Of a DNA stretch of 64,000 bases, positions 47,503 through 56,695 are shown in pieces. The stretch's first letter is position 1; every line of letters starts with the position of its first letter. The notes below the pieces were generated by a model, which worked only from the letters and a program-made list of their open reading frames with translations, did no database searches and had not been told where the DNA came from. Source of the DNA: Streptomyces actuosus (GTDB taxonomy: Bacteria > Actinomycetota > Actinomycetes > Streptomycetales > Streptomycetaceae); assembly GCF_016921115.1 (NCBI RefSeq), contig NZ_JAFFZS010000004.1, positions 124,001 through 188,000 on the forward strand, given 5' to 3'. The translations under genes and the position numbers were made by a program.

Positions 47503-48990
47503 TCAGACCGCCATGGGACGGTCACCGGGGGCGATCGGCGCCGGCAGCCGCGAGTCGCCCGTCAGGTAGCGGTCCACGGCCGCCGCCACCGCCCGGCCCT
47601 CCGCGATCGCCCACACGATGAGCGACTGCCCCCGGGCGGCGTCGCCGGCGGCGAAGACCCCCGGCACATTGGTCGCGAAACCGGTGTCCCGCGCGAGCGT
47701 GCCGCGGGGCTCCAGCGCCAGCCCCAGCTGGTCGACGAGCCCGTCCGCCCGGTCCGGCCCGGAGAAGCCGAGGGCGAGCAGCACCAGGTCGGTGGGGAGT
47801 GTGCGATCGGTGCCCGGCACCGGGCGCCGTCGCGCGTCCACCTCGACCAGGTGCAGGCCGCGCACCCGGCCGTCCGCGTCGCCGGTGAACCGGAGCGTCG
47901 ACGCCGCGAACAGACGCGCGTCGGCGTCGGCGGCGGGCGCCGTCCCCAGCTCCCGTGCCTCCTCGTGCGCCGGCGACAGGCGGTAGACCTTCGGGTACGT
48001 CGGCCAGGGCTCGGTGTCCTCGTCCCGCTCCGCGCCCGGCCGGCCGTAGATGTCCAGCTGGGTCACGGACGCCGCGCCCTCGCGCACCGCGGTGCCCAGG
48101 CAGTCGGCGCCGGTGTCGCCGCCCCCCACGATCACGACGTGCCTGCCGGCCGCGGAGAGCGGGGAGAGCGCCAGATCGCCCTCGCACACCCGATTGGCCA
48201 GCGGCAGGTACTCCATGGCCTGATGGATCCCGGCCAGCTCACGGCCCGGCACCGGCAGCTCCCGCCAAGCGGTCGCGCCGGTGGCGACCACCACGGCGTC
48301 GTAGCGTGACCGCAGCTCCGCCGCTCCGACATCCCGGCCGACGACCGTGGAGGTGCGGAACTTGGTGCCCTCGGCCCGCATCTGCTCCAGCCGCCGCTCC
48401 AGGTGGCGCTTCTCCATCTTGAACGCCGGTATCCCGTAGCGCATCAGCCCGCCGAGCCGGTCGTCCCTCTCGTACACGGCGACGGTGTGCCCGGCCCGGG
48501 TCAGCTGCTGGGCCGCGGCCAGCCCGGTCGGACCGGAGCCGATCACGGCCACCGTCCGCCCCGACAGCCGCTCGGGCGCCCGGGGCGGGGTGAGACCGTC
48601 CTCCCAGGCCCGGTCGGCGATCGCGCACTCCACGTTCTTGATCGTCACGGCAGGCTGGTTGATCGCCAGCACACACCCCGCCTCGCACGGGGCCGGGCAC
48701 AGCCGCCCCGTGAACTCCGGGAAGTTGTTCGTCGCGTGCAGCCGGTCGCTCGCCGCGTGCCAGTCCGCGCGCGAGACGAGGTCGTTCCACTCGGGGATCA
48801 GATTGCCCAGTGGGCAGGCCTCGTGACAGAAGGGGATCCCGCAGTCCATGCAGCGGTCGGCCTGCTTGCCGATGACGGGCAGCAGGGCCCCGGGGACGTA
48901 CACCTCGTTCCAGTCCCGGACCCGTTCCTCGACGGGCCGGCGGGCCCAGTCCTGTCGGGGCGTCGTCATGAAACCCTTGGGATCGGCCAT
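47503..48990 (-). CDS. gltD: Glutamate synthase small subunit-like protein
   Basis: 495 residues. The N-terminal iron-sulfur region has CMDCGIPFCHEACPLG (Cys47, 50, 55, 59) and CPAPCEAGC. A nucleotide-binding fold follows (VAVIGSGPTGLAAAQQLTRAGH), then GGLMRYGIPAFKMEK, the NADPH-site segment VVIVGGGDTGADCLGTAVR and the final FAD motif GVFAAGDAARGQSLIVWAI. It passes electrons from NADPH to a large subunit in glutamate synthesis. No gltB is adjacent, so it works with a distant GltB or with another oxidoreductase. ATG 48990 matches the usual MADPKGFM start. Confidence 0.93.
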   Translation of the reverse strand: MADPKGFMTTPRQDWARRPVEERVRDWNEVYVPGALLPVIGKQADRCMDCGIPFCHEACPLGNLIPEWNDLVSRADWHAASDRLHATNNFPEFTGRLCPAPCEAGCVLAINQPAVTIKNVECAIADRAWEDGLTPPRAPERLSGRTVAVIGSGPTGLAAAQQLTRAGHTVAVYERDDRLGGLMRYGIPAFKMEKRHLERRLEQMRAEGTKFRTSTVVGRDVGAAELRSRYDAVVVATGATAWRELPVPGRELAGIHQAMEYLPLANRVCEGDLALSPLSAAGRHVVIVGGGDTGADCLGTAVREGAASVTQLDIYGRPGAERDEDTEPWPTYPKVYRLSPAHEEARELGTAPAADADARLFAASTLRFTGDADGRVRGLHLVEVDARRRPVPGTDRTLPTDLVLLALGFSGPDRADGLVDQLGLALEPRGTLARDTGFATNVPGVFAAGDAARGQSLIVWAIAEGRAVAAAVDRYLTGDSRLPAPIAPGDRPMAV

Positions 48991-49166
48991 GGCCGTCATC
49001 CTTGCGTCCGCGTACGACAGGCCGTGCGTCATCGGGCGGCACACCCTTCCGGCCACGATACGTCCGGCCGGTCCCGTGCGCAGAGGGACGGACAGCGCTT
49101 TCCCCAGGGGTCCGGCCGGTGCCCGCGGGCGCTCCCCGCCCGCACGGGCCGGGACGATCAGGCGGC

Positions 49167-49646
49167 TCAGACCAGGGCGAGCAGGTACGTCAGCGCCGCC
49201 GCGGCCGAGGAAGCGGTCCGGACGTGGTTCCACCGCGTCCACTGGCGCACGTACGACGGCCAGTAGGCCACCGCCTGCGGGGCGCCCGGTTCCAGCCGCA
49301 TCAGCGTGTCGTTGCGCGGGACGTTCGCCACCGCGGTCACCCCGAACGCCCCGACCAGGTACATCGCACTGCCCAGCAGCAGCTCGGCCGTTCCCCCGTC
49401 CGGCCACAGCACGAACGTGACCACCGCGATCACCGCGCACACCACGCCCGCCCCGGCGAACACGACCATGAACGCCGGTGTCGTCGCGGCCGCGTTGATC
49501 GCGTTCATCGCCGCGACGCCCTGAGCCGGCGGAAGCGCCGCCAGGCCGCGCATGACCAGCAGCGAGAACGCGGCGAAGACACCGGCCATCAAACCCGTCG
49601 CCAGGACCCCCAGCACGGTCATGACCCAATACGGTCCGTGGATCAT
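49167..49646 (-). CDS. DUF1772 (anthrone oxygenase-like) membrane protein
   Basis: 159 residues with four hydrophobic helices: the N-terminal VLGVLATGLMAGVFAAFSLLV, FMVVFAGAGVVCAVIAVVTFVLW, LLLGSAMYLVGAFGVTAVANV and the C-terminal AAAALTYLLALV. The family-typical NVPRNDTL and the Arg/Trp pair near WTRWNHVRT are present. Family members include fungal and bacterial anthrone oxygenases, but most have no proven activity. It is a single gene. Confidence 0.82.
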   Translation of the reverse strand: MIHGPYWVMTVLGVLATGLMAGVFAAFSLLVMRGLAALPPAQGVAAMNAINAAATTPAFMVVFAGAGVVCAVIAVVTFVLWPDGGTAELLLGSAMYLVGAFGVTAVANVPRNDTLMRLEPGAPQAVAYWPSYVRQWTRWNHVRTASSAAAALTYLLALV

Positions 49647-50019
49647 CTCAGCGTCAACTCCCGCCCGTAGAGCCGTGGGCCCCGCCCGGAGCCCGGCGCC
49701 GTCCGGCACACCTCAGTCAATCCGCACAGCGCGCCCGACGACCATGGCCGAGTCGCCCGGCCGCATACGCGGCCGTCCAGCATCGCCCCCGGCGCCGGCC
49801 GTCCGATACGGCCCCTCGCGCGCATTCCCGCCTGCCGGTCCGGTCGGAGGGATCTGCCCTCCGCCCCGGCCGCTCGGCCCGGAAACCGGCCTGCGCCGAC
49901 CGGCCCGGGCCCGCCCGGACCGGTCGCCCGACCCCGGCATCGGCACGAGCGCCGGGTACGGAGCCGGCCACCGGGGCGATCGGGCACGGCCCCGGGAGGA
50001 CGCTGAACCCGGCAACCTC
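49647..50019. other. Gap between DUF1772 and DUF2293 genes
   Basis: About 370 bp, G+C-rich, with only low-complexity frames. No RNA, repeat or gene is supported; the DUF1772 promoter should be here. Confidence 0.45.
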
Positions 50020-50724
50020 TCACCCGCCCCTGCCTCCGTCCCCATCGCTGCTCCGCCAGTCCCTCAGCACCCTCTCCACACCCGCAGCGATCCGCCGCCG
50101 GGCCTCCTGCCGCGGGACCCCGCTCATCAGCAGCGCGTCGTACGGCGTGTCCAGGTGCCGCACGGAGGCCGCCACCGCCGAGACCACCGCCCGCTCGGTC
50201 AGCGCCCGTCCCTCCGCGCTCCGCCCCACGCGCCCGCTGCCCCGCACCGAGGCGTGCCAGGCGATCGCTCCGGCCCGCTCGGCCGGGCAGCGGGGGAACA
50301 CCCGCCGTACCTCGGCCGCGAACGCCTCCGCGAACCTGGCATCCTCCGCGGACCGCCGTCCGGCGTCCCGCGCCCGACGGCGCCGCCTCGCCTCCGCGTC
50401 CGCCAGGCACCGCGCCTCCGCCCGCGCGAGACCCGCCTCCTCGACGAGAACGCCCTGCCGTTCGTACCGCCCCCTGCGCCGGTTGAACCGCACGACGACC
50501 ACCGACAGCGCGCTCTCCTCCCGCGACCTGCGGGTCAACGCCGTGTCCCCGCGCGGCAGGAACACCAGGTGACCGAGGTCTGCGCAGCCCAGGCAGCGGG
50601 GCGCCCGGTCCTCCAGCACCAGCAGCGGCAGCGGGCCGCGCCGGCACGCCGCACAGTGCTTGCGCCGCAGCGGTTGCACGACGACGAGCGAGGTACGGGC
50701 CCACGGGACGGCGGTGCCTGCCAT
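50020..50724 (-). CDS. DUF2293 domain protein
   Basis: 234 residues. The N-terminal part has a zinc-ribbon-like set of cysteines (HCAACRRGPLPLL, CLGCADLGHLVF), then a basic helical region (EARRRRRARDAGRRSAED) and the DUF2293 domain (FAAEVRRVFPRCPAERAGAIAWHAS to VRHLDTPYDALLM). The role is unknown; the Cys pairs and basic helix suggest nucleic-acid binding. ATG 50724 (MAGTAVPWARTSLVVV) is chosen before the Cys-rich part. It is divergent from the uridine-kinase-like gene. Confidence 0.82.
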   Translation of the reverse strand: MAGTAVPWARTSLVVVQPLRRKHCAACRRGPLPLLVLEDRAPRCLGCADLGHLVFLPRGDTALTRRSREESALSVVVVRFNRRRGRYERQGVLVEEAGLARAEARCLADAEARRRRRARDAGRRSAEDARFAEAFAAEVRRVFPRCPAERAGAIAWHASVRGSGRVGRSAEGRALTERAVVSAVAASVRHLDTPYDALLMSGVPRQEARRRIAAGVERVLRDWRSSDGDGGRGG

Positions 50725-50882
50725 ACCCCGTTCATGCCCGCGACGCCGCCGCGATCCACCCCGGCACCCTCGCGATCCGTCCCCTCGGAGAATCGACCGC
50801 GGGGCCCGTCGCGGACGCACGGAGCCGTGCCGCCCCGGGGCCGGGCTCCACGGCACGCTGCCGGCGGCGCATGATGGGGCCC

Positions 50883-51524
50883 GTGCGACTCGAAGCGATC
50901 ACCTGGGACCGGCTCGCCGACCGCCTCGCCGAGCGGCTGCTCGACCTGGAGCCGGCGGACGGCGGACCCTGGCCGCGCGTCGCTTTCGACGGCGCCCCGG
51001 CCGCCCGCCCCGGAGACCTCGCCGACCGCGTCGCCGAGGCACTGCGCCTGCGCGGCCGCGCCTCCCGCGTCGTCGGCACACACGGCTTCCTGCGGCCCGC
51101 CTCGCTCCGCCTGGAGCACGGCCGGCAGGACGTCGAGGCCTACTACGACGGCTGGCTCGACACCGGCGCGCTGTGGCGCGAGGTGTTCGGCCCGCTCGAA
51201 CCGGGCGGTGACGGGCGGATCCTGCCCGACCTCCGCGACCCCGACACCGACCGCGCCACCCGCAGCCCCTACGTCCGACTCCCGCCCGGAGGAATGCTGT
51301 TGCTGCACGGCCCGCTCCTCCTCAGGCACTGGTTCCCCTTCGACCTCTCGGTCCACGTCCTCCTCTCCCCGGCCGCCCTGCGCCGGCGTACCCCCGCGTC
51401 CGAGCACTGGACCCTGCCCGCCTACGCGCGCTACGAGCAGGAGACCGACCCGGGCGCCACGGCCGACGTCCTGGTGCGCGCCGACGACCCCCGGCGTCCG
51501 GCGTGGGGCGGCTTCGGCGGCTGA
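50883..51524 (+). CDS. Uridine kinase-like protein lacking a canonical P-loop
   Basis: 213 residues. Order of segments (PWPRVAFDGAPAARPGDLADRVAEAL, VVGTHGFLRPASLRLEHGRQDVEAYYDGWLDTGALWREV, GMLLLHGPLLLRHWFPFDLSVHVLLS, YARYEQETDP) resembles actinobacterial proteins annotated as uridine kinases. However, where the nucleotide-binding loop should be it reads FDGAPAARPGD, without the Gly-Lys-Ser/Thr needed for phosphate binding. The protein is probably not a normal kinase. GTG 50883 was taken as start; an ATG at 50871 is possible. Confidence 0.7.
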   Translation: MRLEAITWDRLADRLAERLLDLEPADGGPWPRVAFDGAPAARPGDLADRVAEALRLRGRASRVVGTHGFLRPASLRLEHGRQDVEAYYDGWLDTGALWREVFGPLEPGGDGRILPDLRDPDTDRATRSPYVRLPPGGMLLLHGPLLLRHWFPFDLSVHVLLSPAALRRRTPASEHWTLPAYARYEQETDPGATADVLVRADDPRRPAWGGFGG

Positions 51525-51630
51525 GCCCGCGGCAGAGGTGCGGGCGGCGTTCGGCGCGGCGAGAATGTAGGACGCCGGGACAGTGGTGCGTCCTGCGCCG
51601 CGCCGGCCGCCCGGCTCAGGGAGGTATTCC

Positions 51631-52065
51631 ATGACCACCGCCCGAGACATCATGCACCGGGGCGCCCAGTGGATCCCCACCCACGAGACCCTGGACCGCG
51701 CAGCACAACTGATGCGCGAGCTCGGCGTCGGCGCCCTGCCGATCAGCGACCACAACGAGCGGCTCTGCGGCATCCTCACCGACCGCGACATCGTCGTCGG
51801 CTGCGTCGCCATGGGCCGCGACCCGTCCAAGGTCACCGCGGGCGAACTCGCCCAGGGCACCCCGCGCTGGATCGACGCGGACGCCGACGTCGGCGACGTG
51901 CTGCGCGAGATGCAGGATCACCAGATCCGCAGGCTGCCCGTCATCGACAACAAGCGCCTGGTCGGCATGATCAGCGAGGCGGACCTCGCCCAGCACCTCA
52001 CCGAGGAGCAGATCGGATCCTGGGCCGAGCACGTCTACGCCAGGTCCGCGCCCTCGGCGCACTGA
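51631..52065 (+). CDS. CBS domain pair protein
   Basis: 144 residues made of two CBS motifs: ARDIMHRGAQWIPTHETLDRAAQLM to LCGILTDRDIVVG, and AGELAQGTPRWIDADADVGDVL to LVGMISEADLAQHL. CBS pairs sense adenosyl nucleotides or act as small regulators; the sequence resembles mycobacterial hypoxic response protein 1. GGGAGG lies just before ATG 51631. It converges with corA. Confidence 0.88.
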   Translation: MTTARDIMHRGAQWIPTHETLDRAAQLMRELGVGALPISDHNERLCGILTDRDIVVGCVAMGRDPSKVTAGELAQGTPRWIDADADVGDVLREMQDHQIRRLPVIDNKRLVGMISEADLAQHLTEEQIGSWAEHVYARSAPSAH

Positions 52066-52089
52066 CGCCGCGGCTCCGGCCCCGGCCAG

Positions 52090-53208
52090 TCAGAGCCAGC
52101 CGTTGCGCCGGAAGCCCCGGTAGAGCACCAGACAGGCCACGGATATCACTGCGATCACCAGGCCGTAGCCGTACCGCCAGTGCAGCTCCGGCATGTGGTC
52201 GAAGTTCATCCCGTACACACCGCACACCATCGTCGGCACGGCGATGACCGCCGCCCACGCCGTGATCTTCCGCATGTCCTCGTTCTGCGCGACCGTGACC
52301 TGGGCGAGGTGCGCCTGGAGGATCGAGTTGAGCAACTCGTCGAAGGCGGCTATCTGCTCGGTCGCCCGCAGGAGGTGGTCGGAGACGTCGCGGAAGTAGG
52401 CCTGTATCTCCGGGTCGACGACCCGCATCGGCCGGCCGGCGAGATCCAGCAACGGCCGGCCGAGCGGGACCACGGCCCGCTTCAGCTCCAGCAGTTCACG
52501 CTTGAGCTGGTAGATCCGCCCCGGATCGACCCGCGCGCCGTCCTCCGCGAACACGTCGGTCTCGACCTGTTCGATGTCCGCCTGCACGGCGTCGGTGGCA
52601 TTGAGGTACTCGTCGACGACGTGGTCCGCCACCGCGTGCAGCACCGCCGACGGCCCCTTGGCGAGCTGCTGCGGATCGGACTCCAGCTCCTCGCGCAGCG
52701 GGCCCAGGGATCCGTGCCGGCCGTGCCGTACGGTGACGACGAAGTCCTGGCCGACGAAGACCATGATCTCGCCGGTGTGCACCACCTCGCTCGTCGCGGT
52801 GAGTTCCTCGTGCTCGACGTAGCAGACCGTCTTGAACACCGCGAACAGCGTCTCGCCGTACCGCTCGACCTTGGGGCGCTGATGGGCCTCGATGGCGTCC
52901 TCCACCGCCAGCGGGTGCAGGTCGAACAACTCGGCGATGCCCGCGAACTCCTCGTCGGTGGGCTCGTGCAGTCCGAGCCAGACGAAGCCGTCCCCGCTCC
53001 TGCGGACCCGGCGTACGGAGTCGAGCAGGTCGTCTCCGGCCTCCCGGACGCCGTCCTGATAGGTCACGCAGTTCACCACCGCGGACCCCAGCGGGGAGCG
53101 GGCCGGATGGCTGAGGTCGACGCGGACGCGCCGCCGGGTCAGCCGGGCCACCCTGCGCAGGCCACCGACCCTGCCCGTGACCTTCCGCAGGTTCCCTGCC
53201 ATCGTCAT
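52090..53208 (-). CDS. corA: CorA family magnesium/cobalt transporter
   Basis: 372 residues. A cytoplasmic domain (VWLGLHEPTDEEFAGIAELF, HPLAVEDAIEAHQRPKVERY) is followed by a long coiled helix and two C-terminal membrane helices with the CorA signature YGMNFDHMPE between them. The GMN motif forms the selectivity filter of the pentameric channel. ATG 53208 has GAGGAG six bases upstream. It lies between a CBS gene (converging) and a divergent methyltransferase gene. Confidence 0.94.
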   Translation of the reverse strand: MTMAGNLRKVTGRVGGLRRVARLTRRRVRVDLSHPARSPLGSAVVNCVTYQDGVREAGDDLLDSVRRVRRSGDGFVWLGLHEPTDEEFAGIAELFDLHPLAVEDAIEAHQRPKVERYGETLFAVFKTVCYVEHEELTATSEVVHTGEIMVFVGQDFVVTVRHGRHGSLGPLREELESDPQQLAKGPSAVLHAVADHVVDEYLNATDAVQADIEQVETDVFAEDGARVDPGRIYQLKRELLELKRAVVPLGRPLLDLAGRPMRVVDPEIQAYFRDVSDHLLRATEQIAAFDELLNSILQAHLAQVTVAQNEDMRKITAWAAVIAVPTMVCGVYGMNFDHMPELHWRYGYGLVIAVISVACLVLYRGFRRNGWL

Positions 53209-53394
53209 GGGGATCTCCTCGCGTCGATCTCCTCGCGCCGCGTTCGGCGGCGTGGCACGTCAGTCTGCCAGGGCGGTGACACCCTCGTGCGAGCCTGTGG
53301 AAAGGGCAGGTTCCACTTGGTTCCCGCCCGTGGACGCGGGCGCTCCGGAGCGTCGTCCTGTCCGGACCGACGCGCAAACTGGGATGATCACGGC

Positions 53395-54189
53395 ATGACG
53401 CGAACCGACGGGTATCTCCTGGACAACCGGCAGAGTGAGGCGGCGGAGCGCTTCGGCGCCTTCGCCGACCTTTTCGACCCGACCACCTTCCGGCACCTCG
53501 AGGGGCTCGGCGTCGGACCCGGCTGGCGCTGCTGGGAGGTCGGCGCCGGAGGCACGTCGGTGGTGTCCTGGCTGGCCAAGAAGGTCGGGCCCACCGGCAA
53601 GGTCGTCGCCACCGACATCGACACCACACGGCTGGCCGGGGTGGCCCGTCAGCCGGTGGAGGTGCGCGTCCACGACGTCGGGTCGGACGAGCCCCCTGCG
53701 GAGAGCTTCGACCTGGTCCATGCCCGGCTCGTGCTCGTTCATGTGCCGGACCGGGAGCGGGCGTTGGCGCACATGGTCGAGGTCCTGCGGCCCGGCGGAC
53801 GGCTGCTGCTGGAGGACGCCGACCCCTCCCTGCAGCCACTGGCCTGCCCCGACGAGCACGGCCCCGAGCAGCAACTCGCCAACCGGCTGCGACACGGCTT
53901 CCGCACGCTGCTCGCCGACAGCGGCGCCGACCTGTCCTACGGCCGCCGGCTCCCGCGCCTGCTGCGCGAGGCCGGCCTCCAGCGCGTCGAGGCCGACGCC
54001 TACTTCCCCCTCGCCTCGGCCGCCTGCGTCGCCCTGGAGTCCGCGGCGATCCGTCAGGTCCGCGGCCGGCTCGTCGCCGCCGGGCTCGCGACGGACGGGG
54101 ACGTCGACCGCCACCTGTCCAACATCGCCTCCGGAGCGATGGACCTGGCCACGGCCCCGTTGATCTCCGCCTGGGGCCGCAAGCGGTAG
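53395..54189 (+). CDS. Class I SAM-dependent methyltransferase
   Basis: 264 residues. SAM motif CWEVGAGGTSVVSWLAKKVGPTGKV, VATDIDTTRLAGVARQP, then FDLVHARLVLVHVPDRERALAHMVEVLRPGGRLLLEDADP, the usual Methyltransf_11/25 arrangement. The C-terminal region (LPRLLREAGLQRVEADAYFPL) is substrate-binding in relatives. The target is unknown. ATG 53395 lies six bases after GATGAT, a possible weak -10 box. Confidence 0.87.
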   Translation: MTRTDGYLLDNRQSEAAERFGAFADLFDPTTFRHLEGLGVGPGWRCWEVGAGGTSVVSWLAKKVGPTGKVVATDIDTTRLAGVARQPVEVRVHDVGSDEPPAESFDLVHARLVLVHVPDRERALAHMVEVLRPGGRLLLEDADPSLQPLACPDEHGPEQQLANRLRHGFRTLLADSGADLSYGRRLPRLLREAGLQRVEADAYFPLASAACVALESAAIRQVRGRLVAAGLATDGDVDRHLSNIASGAMDLATAPLISAWGRKR

Positions 54190-54241
54190 CGACCGCAGCC
54201 GGGTCGGGACTCCGCCGCCCCGGGCCGAGCCGATACCCCCC

Positions 54242-55156
54242 TCATCCCCGCGGCGCCGGTCTCCCTCCCACCCGCTCGACCGCGGCAGCCCCCGCCCCGC
54301 ACCCCGTCTCCGCCGCCGCCTCGGGCGGTGCCCCCGCCAGCAGCGCGGCGAGGAAGGCACCGGTGAAGGCGTCGCCGGCGCCCGTGGTGTCGCAGGGCGT
54401 CGCCGTGACGGCGGCGATCCGGGCCGTGACGGCGCCGCCGCGGGCGACCAGGGCACCGAGCGGACCCAGCTTGGCGACGACCAGCGGCACACGCCGGCTC
54501 AGCGCCGCCGCCGCGTCCGCCGCGTCGGACAGCCCGGTGAGCAGGCACGCCTCGTCGCGACTGGGCAGCAGGACGTCCACTCCGCCCGCGAGTTCCAGGA
54601 ACCGGTCGGCCCCCAGCTCCGCCAGGAACCCGGCCGACGCCGGGTCCAGGCTCACCGGCACACCCCGCGCGCGTGCCGCCGCACCGGCCGTCGCCACCAG
54701 GGCTCGGCTCGGCTCGGCGAAGAGCAGATAGCCCGACAGATGCAGCCGGGCCACCCCGTCGAGCAGTTCGTCAGACCAGTCACCGGGATCCAGCCGCAGC
54801 GACGCGCCGCTGTCGGTGAGGAACGTCCGTTCGGCCGCGGCGTCCGCGTCGACCAGGCAGATCACCGTGCCCGTCGGTGCGTGCGGATCCACCACGAGCC
54901 GCGGTCGCACCCCGCAGGCCGACAGTTCCCGCTCGTGCCACGCCGCAGTGTCCGCACCGACCCGCCCGAGCAGCCGGACGTCCGCGCATCCGTGGTGCGC
55001 CGCCCAGCACGCCACGTTCGCGCCCGCACCACCGGGCAGGGTGCGGATCCCCGCGGCCGTGTCGGTCCCCGCCGCGAGCGGCCCCCGATGCCGGGCCACG
55101 ACATCGGTGACCACGTCCCCGACCACCAGCAGCGCGCCGTGCGGCTGCGCCGTCAC
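54242..55156 (-). CDS. psuK: PfkB family carbohydrate kinase, probable pseudouridine kinase
   Basis: 304 residues. PfkB fold: LLVVGDVVTDVVARHRGPLAAGTDTAAGI, the signature GGAGANVACWAAHHG, SRDEACLLTGL and the second PfkB signature DTTGAGDAFTGAFLAALL with the catalytic Asp in GAGD. Its GTG start overlaps the psuG stop by four bases (GTGA). Because psuG is upstream in the same unit, it most likely phosphorylates pseudouridine to supply the PsuG substrate; ribokinase or other sugars cannot be excluded by sequence alone. Confidence 0.85.
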   Translation of the reverse strand: MTAQPHGALLVVGDVVTDVVARHRGPLAAGTDTAAGIRTLPGGAGANVACWAAHHGCADVRLLGRVGADTAAWHERELSACGVRPRLVVDPHAPTGTVICLVDADAAAERTFLTDSGASLRLDPGDWSDELLDGVARLHLSGYLLFAEPSRALVATAGAAARARGVPVSLDPASAGFLAELGADRFLELAGGVDVLLPSRDEACLLTGLSDAADAAAALSRRVPLVVAKLGPLGALVARGGAVTARIAAVTATPCDTTGAGDAFTGAFLAALLAGAPPEAAAETGCGAGAAAVERVGGRPAPRG

Positions 55157-56061
55157 ACCCCCGTCCAGGCCGCCGCGATCCGCCCGGCCAACTGCACATT
55201 GCCCCGCACCGCGGCCAGATTGGCGGTCAGCGACGCGCCGTCGGTGTGCCGCACCAGGTAGTCGAGGAGGAACGGGGTGACCGCCTGCCCGGTGACGCCC
55301 TCCGCGTCGCATGCCGCGAGCGCGTCCGCGAGCACACGCGCGTGCAGACCGGGGTCCAGCTGCTCCGCCTCCGGGACCGGCCGGGCGACGATCAGCGCCG
55401 ACTCGGGCCCGCCGAGCGCGTCCTGCGCGCGCATGACCCCGGCCACCTGGTCCGGCGTGTCGAGCCGCCACGGGACGGGGTGCCCCGAGTCGGACAGGTA
55501 GAAGCCGGGGAAGCTGTCCGTGCCGAAACCGGCCACCGCGACACCCAGCGTCTCCAGCCGCTGCAGGGTGGCCGGGACGTCCAGGATGGACTTCACGCCC
55601 GCGCACACCACGGTGATCCGCGTGCGCGCCAGCAGCCCCAGGTCGGCCGACTCGTCCTGCGTCACCGTCCACTGCCGGTGCACCCCGCCGAGCCCGCCGG
55701 TCGCGAAGACCCGGATCCCCGCCAGCGCCGCCAGCTGCGCGGTTCCCGACACCGTGGTCGCCCCGCTGGCCCCCGAGGCCACCGCGAGCGGCAGGTCACG
55801 GTGGCCCAGCTTGCGCAGCCCGTCCTCGTTCGCGACCCGCTCCAACTGCTCCTTGTCCAGGCCGACGTGCGGTCGCCCGTCCAGTACGGCGATCGTCGCC
55901 GGCACGGCGCCCTCACGCCGGACCGCCGCCTCCAGCTCCACTGCCACCTGCAGATTGCGGGGGCGCGGCAACCCGTGCGCGATGATCGTGGACTCGAGCG
56001 CCACCACCGGGCGCCCCGCGCCGATCGCCTCCCGCACCTCTTCGGACACCACCAGCACCAC
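55153..56061 (-). CDS. psuG: Pseudouridine-5'-phosphate glycosidase
   Basis: 302 residues. Strong family markers: PVVALESTIIAHGLPRPRNLQVA, VPATIAVLDGRPHVGLDKEQLE, ASGASGATTVSGTA, FATGGLGGVHR, VVCAGVKSILDVPATLQRLETLGV and GFGTDSFPGFYLSDSG. The enzyme splits pseudouridine 5'-phosphate to uracil and ribose 5-phosphate in RNA base salvage. The GTG start has GGGAGG upstream. It forms a two-gene operon with psuK. Confidence 0.95.
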   Translation of the reverse strand: MVLVVSEEVREAIGAGRPVVALESTIIAHGLPRPRNLQVAVELEAAVRREGAVPATIAVLDGRPHVGLDKEQLERVANEDGLRKLGHRDLPLAVASGASGATTVSGTAQLAALAGIRVFATGGLGGVHRQWTVTQDESADLGLLARTRITVVCAGVKSILDVPATLQRLETLGVAVAGFGTDSFPGFYLSDSGHPVPWRLDTPDQVAGVMRAQDALGGPESALIVARPVPEAEQLDPGLHARVLADALAACDAEGVTGQAVTPFLLDYLVRHTDGASLTANLAAVRGNVQLAGRIAAAWTGV

Positions 56062-56161
56062 GCGCCTGCCTCCCGTCGTTCGGTCCCTTCTTCATCTCTG
56101 GCGGGCCGCACGGCCGGTCAAACCCTTGCCGCCCCGCGGGAGCAGGCGCCAGCCTGGAGAC

Positions 56162-56590
56162 ATGACGGACAACTCCCTGCGTCTCGACCACGTCGTCCTC
56201 TGGGTGGCCGACCCGGCCGCCGCCACCGGCTTCTACGAGCGGGTGGTCGGCCTGGAGCCGGTCCGGCTCACCGAGTACACGGCCGGCGAGGCACCCTTCC
56301 CCTCCGTGCGCGTCAACAGTGAAACGATCCTCGACCTCATGCCACGGGCCGCGGCGGAGCGCGTCGCCTCCCTCACCGGAACCGCGGACAGCGCGGGACA
56401 TCCCGTCAACCACGTCTGCCTGTCCCTGCCGGAGACCGACTTCGACGCCCTGCGCACCCGGCTGCAGGAATACGCCGTGCCGGTGTCCGACCTCGCCCAC
56501 GACTCCTTCGGCGCCCGAGGCCCGGCCCGGCGCAGCTTCTACTTCCGCGACCCCGACGGCAACGTCCTGGAGGCCCGCCACTACGACTGA
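56162..56590 (+). CDS. VOC (glyoxalase-like) family protein
   Basis: 142 residues. Two beta-alpha-beta-beta-beta units: LRLDHVVLWVADPAAATGFYERVVGLEPV and NHVCLSLPETDFDALRTRLQEYAV to FYFRDPDGNVLEARHYD. His in LDHVV and Glu in VLEAR are at metal-ligand positions. The vicinal oxygen chelate family includes glyoxalases, dioxygenases and resistance proteins; the substrate is unknown. The gene is divergent from psuG. Confidence 0.87.
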   Translation: MTDNSLRLDHVVLWVADPAAATGFYERVVGLEPVRLTEYTAGEAPFPSVRVNSETILDLMPRAAAERVASLTGTADSAGHPVNHVCLSLPETDFDALRTRLQEYAVPVSDLAHDSFGARGPARRSFYFRDPDGNVLEARHYD

Positions 56591-56695
56591 CCGTGATGAT
56601 GCTCGTGATGACGCCGCGCCCCGCGGCAGCGGCGGGACCGGCCCGGGCCCGGCACACCGCGTCGCGGGCGCGGTCGCACCGTCTCCGCCCGAGCG

